A stretch of DNA of 7,701 nt from Acidobacteriota bacterium. GTDB lineage: Bacteria > Acidobacteriota > Blastocatellia > Pyrinomonadales > Pyrinomonadaceae. A program made the position numbers and the translations under genes. The DNA lies in NCBI GenBank assembly GCA_029777145.1, contig JAKOSS010000305.1, forward strand, positions 1-7,701, written 5' to 3'. Under the pieces are notes generated by a model. It was given only the letters and a program-made list of their open reading frames with translations. It was not told the DNA's origin and made no database searches. Positions 5,106 through 7,701 of this stretch are shown here, piece by piece (within the stretch, counting starts at the first letter, position 1; the number at the start of each line of letters is the position of its first letter).

Positions 5106-7136
5106 ATGTTTTGCAGATCAAATGTCAACCGGATCGCAACCGTGTTTTTTGCGCTTTTCGTTGTTGCCGAATCCACTCTCAGCGCACACGCGCAATGCGG
5201 TGTGTAATTGAGGTACACTTCGACGCAGCAGATCCCGTGCTCGAAGGTCTATCTTGATAAAGCCGCTGATGTTAACAACGACGGTAAGATGGACCTGCTT
5301 GCCACTCAGGATATCTCTGGAACCGACACGACGCGCGAGAGGATATTGATAATTCCCGGGAACGGCGACGGAACGTTCGGGACTCCGTCGGCGATCGACG
5401 CACCCTCCAGTTTCGACGACACCTACGCCGTCGCGCGGATCAACGGCGATGATCTCCCCGATATCGTCGCCTTCAATGCCTACTCGACCGATCCGGTCAC
5501 GATGCTGATTTACATCAACAACGGCGACGGAACGTTCACCGCGAATCCCCCGGTCAGCGCGTCGGGGATGGGCGGCCCGATCGATTTCGCGGATCTAAAT
5601 GCCGACGGCAAGACCGATTACATCGGCGCAATGTGGAACGGCGGCCAAATTCGTTACAGTCTCGGCAACGGCGACGGGACATTTTCCGCGCCGGTCGCGA
5701 TCAACGTCGGCGGTACAGGCTACGGGGGCGACTTCAACGGTGACGGAAAACGCGATTACGCAAGCAACTCCACGCTCTACATGAACAACGGCGACCTGAC
5801 GTTCTCACCGATCAGTTTCAGTTCGATGCTGCAGTTCAATGAGGTGATCTGGGGCGTCAGCGATTTCAATTCGGACGGAAAATCCGATCTTCTGATCGCG
5901 AGTCTTTCGGCGACACCGAAGTTTGCGATCTTCACATCGACCGGAACAGGATTCACGCGCGCCGATTACGTGATCACCGCCGACTCGAGTGTCTCGGGGA
6001 TCAGCCAAACGGGCAATTTCGCGGGGAATTCGGCTCCGGACATCGTCTTTTCGTATCGATATCAGGACAAGAAAGTGGTCTTCGAGAACGACGGAGCAGG
6101 GAATTTCACACGTTCCGATCTCGGCGGCCGGTTCTTTTCGTTCAATGGGCTGCGGGCCGTTCAGGCCGATTTTGACAGCGACGGCAAGACCGATCTCGTT
6201 CAGGCCAACAGCGGAATCACGAATTCGCGGCCGTTGCTCCGGGACGTCAGCAGCGTGACGTTTCTCAAAAACGTCTGCAACCGGCCCGGACAGCCGCGGG
6301 TCGTCGATACCGGGGGCACCGGAATGACTCAGCTCAGCTACTGGAACCCGACGACCGGCGACTGGTACATCGCGCCTTCGACCAGCGGTTCGCCGGTTGA
6401 AAATCCGGTCAATTGGGGGCGAGGCAGTTTGGGTGACATTCCGACACCCGGCGACTTCGACGGCGATGGCGTCACCGACCGCGCGGTTTACCGCGACAGT
6501 ACGGGCCAATGGTTCATCCGGCGCAGTTCCGATCTCGCGTGGTTCGTGATGAAGTTCGGATTGCCGGGCGACAAACCGGTGGCCGCCGATTATGACGGCG
6601 ACTCGATCAGCGATATTGCCGTTTGGCGTCCGTCGGACGGGAACTGGTATCTCTGGTTGATGGGAACGCAGCAATTCTCGGCGATGCATTTCGGCGCGGA
6701 TGGCGACAAGCCGGTTCCGGCCGATTTCGACGGCGATCTCAAGTCCGACGTTGCGGTCTATCGTCCTTCGACCGGCGTCTGGTACGTTTACAAGAGCACC
6801 GACGGAAACTTCATCATCGCGCAATGGGGAATCGACACCGACAAACCTGTCCCGGCGGATTTTGACGGCGACGGAAAGGCCGATCTCACGGTATATCGCG
6901 AACCAAGCAGCGTCGCATACATCCTTCGGAGTTCGACCGGAGAGCCGAGCTATTACCATTTCGGTTCACCCGGCGACATCGTTCAGGTCGGCGATTATGA
7001 CGGTGATTTTATAGCCGATCTGTACATGTTCCGGCCCTCAAACAATTCCTGGTGGACGTCCGGGTATCCGGTTTCGATCGGAACATACGGAACGGCCGGC
7101 GTCGTTCCGACATCGTCGATCCTGAGAGTTGAGTAA
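5106..7136 (+). CDS. Exported FG-GAP/VCBS-repeat beta-propeller protein, interrupted by in-frame TAA at codon 34
   Basis: AGGAG (5094-5098) seven bases before ATG 5106 starts a signal peptide: MFCRSNVNR, then IATVFFALFVVA and ESTLSAHAQCGV. Cleavage is probably after AHA. Codon 34 is TAA (5205-5207). The same frame then continues open for 642 codons from TTG 5208 to TAA 7134-7136, so this is one gene with a single nonsense codon, about 675 residues if restored. The N-terminal half has about seven FG-GAP/VCBS-like repeats with calcium-loop motifs DVNNDGKMD, DLNADGKTD, DFNGDGKRD, DFNSDGKSD and DFDSDGKTD. From 6297 a second series of six 45-residue repeats follows, with consensus GDKPVPADFDGDGKSDxAVYRPSTGxWY. 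Such proteins fold as calcium-binding beta-propellers and are exported to the envelope or outside; their ligands are mostly unknown. Without readthrough, only the signal peptide, or a leader-less body started at TTG 5208 directly after the stop, would be made. A pseudogene is the alternative. Confidence 0.85.
6297..7106 (+). repeat. Six coding repeats with exact 135-nt period
   Basis: Equivalent codons of the GD(K)PV motif fall at 6432, 6567, 6702, 6837 and 6972, each exactly 135 bases apart. A more diverged first unit starts at 6297 (VVDTGGTGMTQLSYWNP aligned to the DFDGDG-AVYRP stretch). No insertion or deletion has occurred across six units, although sequence identity between units is only moderate at the DNA level, which indicates selection on blade length. 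Six units would fit a closed propeller on their own. Confidence 0.9.
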
Positions 7137-7168
7137 GACAAGACGGTCCGAAGGCACGAAATCCGTCC
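7137..7168. other. Short convergent intergenic gap
   Basis: Only 32 bases separate the stops of the FG-GAP and PAN genes. AAGACGG and CCGTCCT could pair imperfectly (6 of 7), a weak hairpin with no T run, so no confident terminator is visible on either strand. Confidence 0.2.
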
Positions 7169-7701
7169 TCAGCGTTTGACTCCCGATATGCAGCAACTGT
7201 GCGTGGCGCGACCCGTTACGGCCGAGGCCAGATAGCACATCGCGGGATCGCCCGCGTTGTAGCCGCCGGGCCGGATATAGGTGAAGCCACGGCATTTCGG
7301 ATTCGCGGCGCAATCGGCCTGACAGGCCTGCGCGGTCGTGCCGCGATAATACGTCAGATTGGTTCCGTTCAGGCTGACGTTGTTGCTCATCGGTCCGAAC
7401 AGCGGAACGTCCGGTTTCGGGGTCGCCGGCGCAGGTGTCTTTTCGACGCGCGGCGTAGCGGCGTAAGACGGTGCGGGTGTCGGGGTCGTCGACGGCGAGG
7501 ACGCGGGCGTCGGAGTTTCGGGCTTGACCGTCGATTGCGGGGTCGGTGATCGCTCTCCCACGGTCGAGCCGTCGGAAGTCGATTTCGCCATCTCACGCGA
7601 TGATGTCGGCGTCGGCACGTTGGAACTCACGCCCGCACGGTTGAAGTACATCAGTCCGCCGATCAGTCCCGCGCCTCCGACTCCGAGTACGATCCCGATC
7701 A
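7169..7701 (-). CDS. Membrane-anchored PAN/Apple-domain protein, 5' end beyond window
   Basis: The frame is open to the right edge, so the N-terminus is missing. The visible part starts with a Gly-rich hydrophobic segment, IGIVLGVGGAGLIGGLMYF, that looks like a transmembrane helix. A low-complexity Ser/Thr/Pro linker of about 90 residues follows (PTPAPSYAATP, TPAPATPKPDVP). A C-terminal PAN/Apple-like domain comes last: NGTNLTYYRGTTAQACQADC, NPKCRGFTYIRPG, GDPAMCYLAS and SCCISGVKR, with six cysteines in the usual spacing. PAN domains bind carbohydrate or protein partners outside the cell, so the domain is probably displayed across the envelope on a flexible stalk. An internal ATG at 7651 would be too late to be the true start because the membrane segment precedes it. 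What lies upstream (for example a kinase or other cytoplasmic domain) cannot be seen. It converges with the FG-GAP gene, 32 bases between stops. Confidence 0.8.
   Translation of the reverse strand, partial: IGIVLGVGGAGLIGGLMYFNRAGVSSNVPTPTSSREMAKSTSDGSTVGERSPTPQSTVKPETPTPASSPSTTPTPAPSYAATPRVEKTPAPATPKPDVPLFGPMSNNVSLNGTNLTYYRGTTAQACQADCAANPKCRGFTYIRPGGYNAGDPAMCYLASAVTGRATHSCCISGVKR

Noticed and set aside
5805..6959. Minus-strand open frame of 384 codons opposite the FG-GAP repeats
   Set aside because: It follows the 135-nt repeat of the real gene in antisense and has no recognisable domain or start signal.

Overview
The window reads as a bacterial chromosome segment with moderately high GC. 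It carries several marks that I associate, from general knowledge only, with Acidobacteriota of the Blastocatellia type: stretches of ACTGTCC-like heptamer repeats between genes, large exported FG-GAP/VCBS proteins with 45-residue 'GDKPVPADFDGD' repeats, and proline/threonine-rich exported proteins. No 16S or core marker gene is present, so the taxonomy is an inference.

Layout from left to right. Positions 1-182 hold a heptamer tandem repeat that runs off the left edge. A promoter (185-213) and an intact tRNA-Thr(UGU) gene (240-315) follow. Positions 411-1217 contain a damaged gene for a small exported protein. Its reading frame carries an HExxHxxGxxH metzincin zinc motif, with the catalytic glutamate codon replaced by an in-frame TAA. 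The start of this gene is embedded in a degenerate repeat of about 25 bp that creates three stop/start-coupled mini-ORFs behind the only good Shine-Dalgarno. Positions 1218-1640 are a gene graveyard on the minus strand, including a DUF4440/SnoaL-like remnant with a frameshift at an 8-base homopolymer.

The healthy core is 1646-4929: an aldo/keto reductase and a YahK-type zinc alcohol/aldehyde reductase, both on the minus strand, divergent from an AraC-family regulator on the plus strand. This is the same combination as the E. coli YqhC-YqhD-DkgA aldehyde-detoxification system (AraC_N-type regulator, zinc/metal aldehyde reductase, aldo/keto reductase), built here with a YahK-type enzyme in place of YqhD. 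The likely role is reduction of reactive aldehydes under control of the divergent regulator.

Positions 5019-7136 hold a promoter and a large exported FG-GAP/VCBS beta-propeller protein. Its signal peptide is separated from the body by a single in-frame TAA. The C-terminal half shows an exact 135-nt (45-codon) period. A membrane-anchored PAN/Apple-domain protein (7169-7701, minus strand) converges on it and continues past the right edge.

The most unusual aspect is that genes for two different exported proteins each carry a single in-frame TAA with intact coding on both sides, and a third remnant is broken at a homopolymer. Ordinary pseudogene decay, sequencing error and some form of switching or readthrough are the competing explanations.
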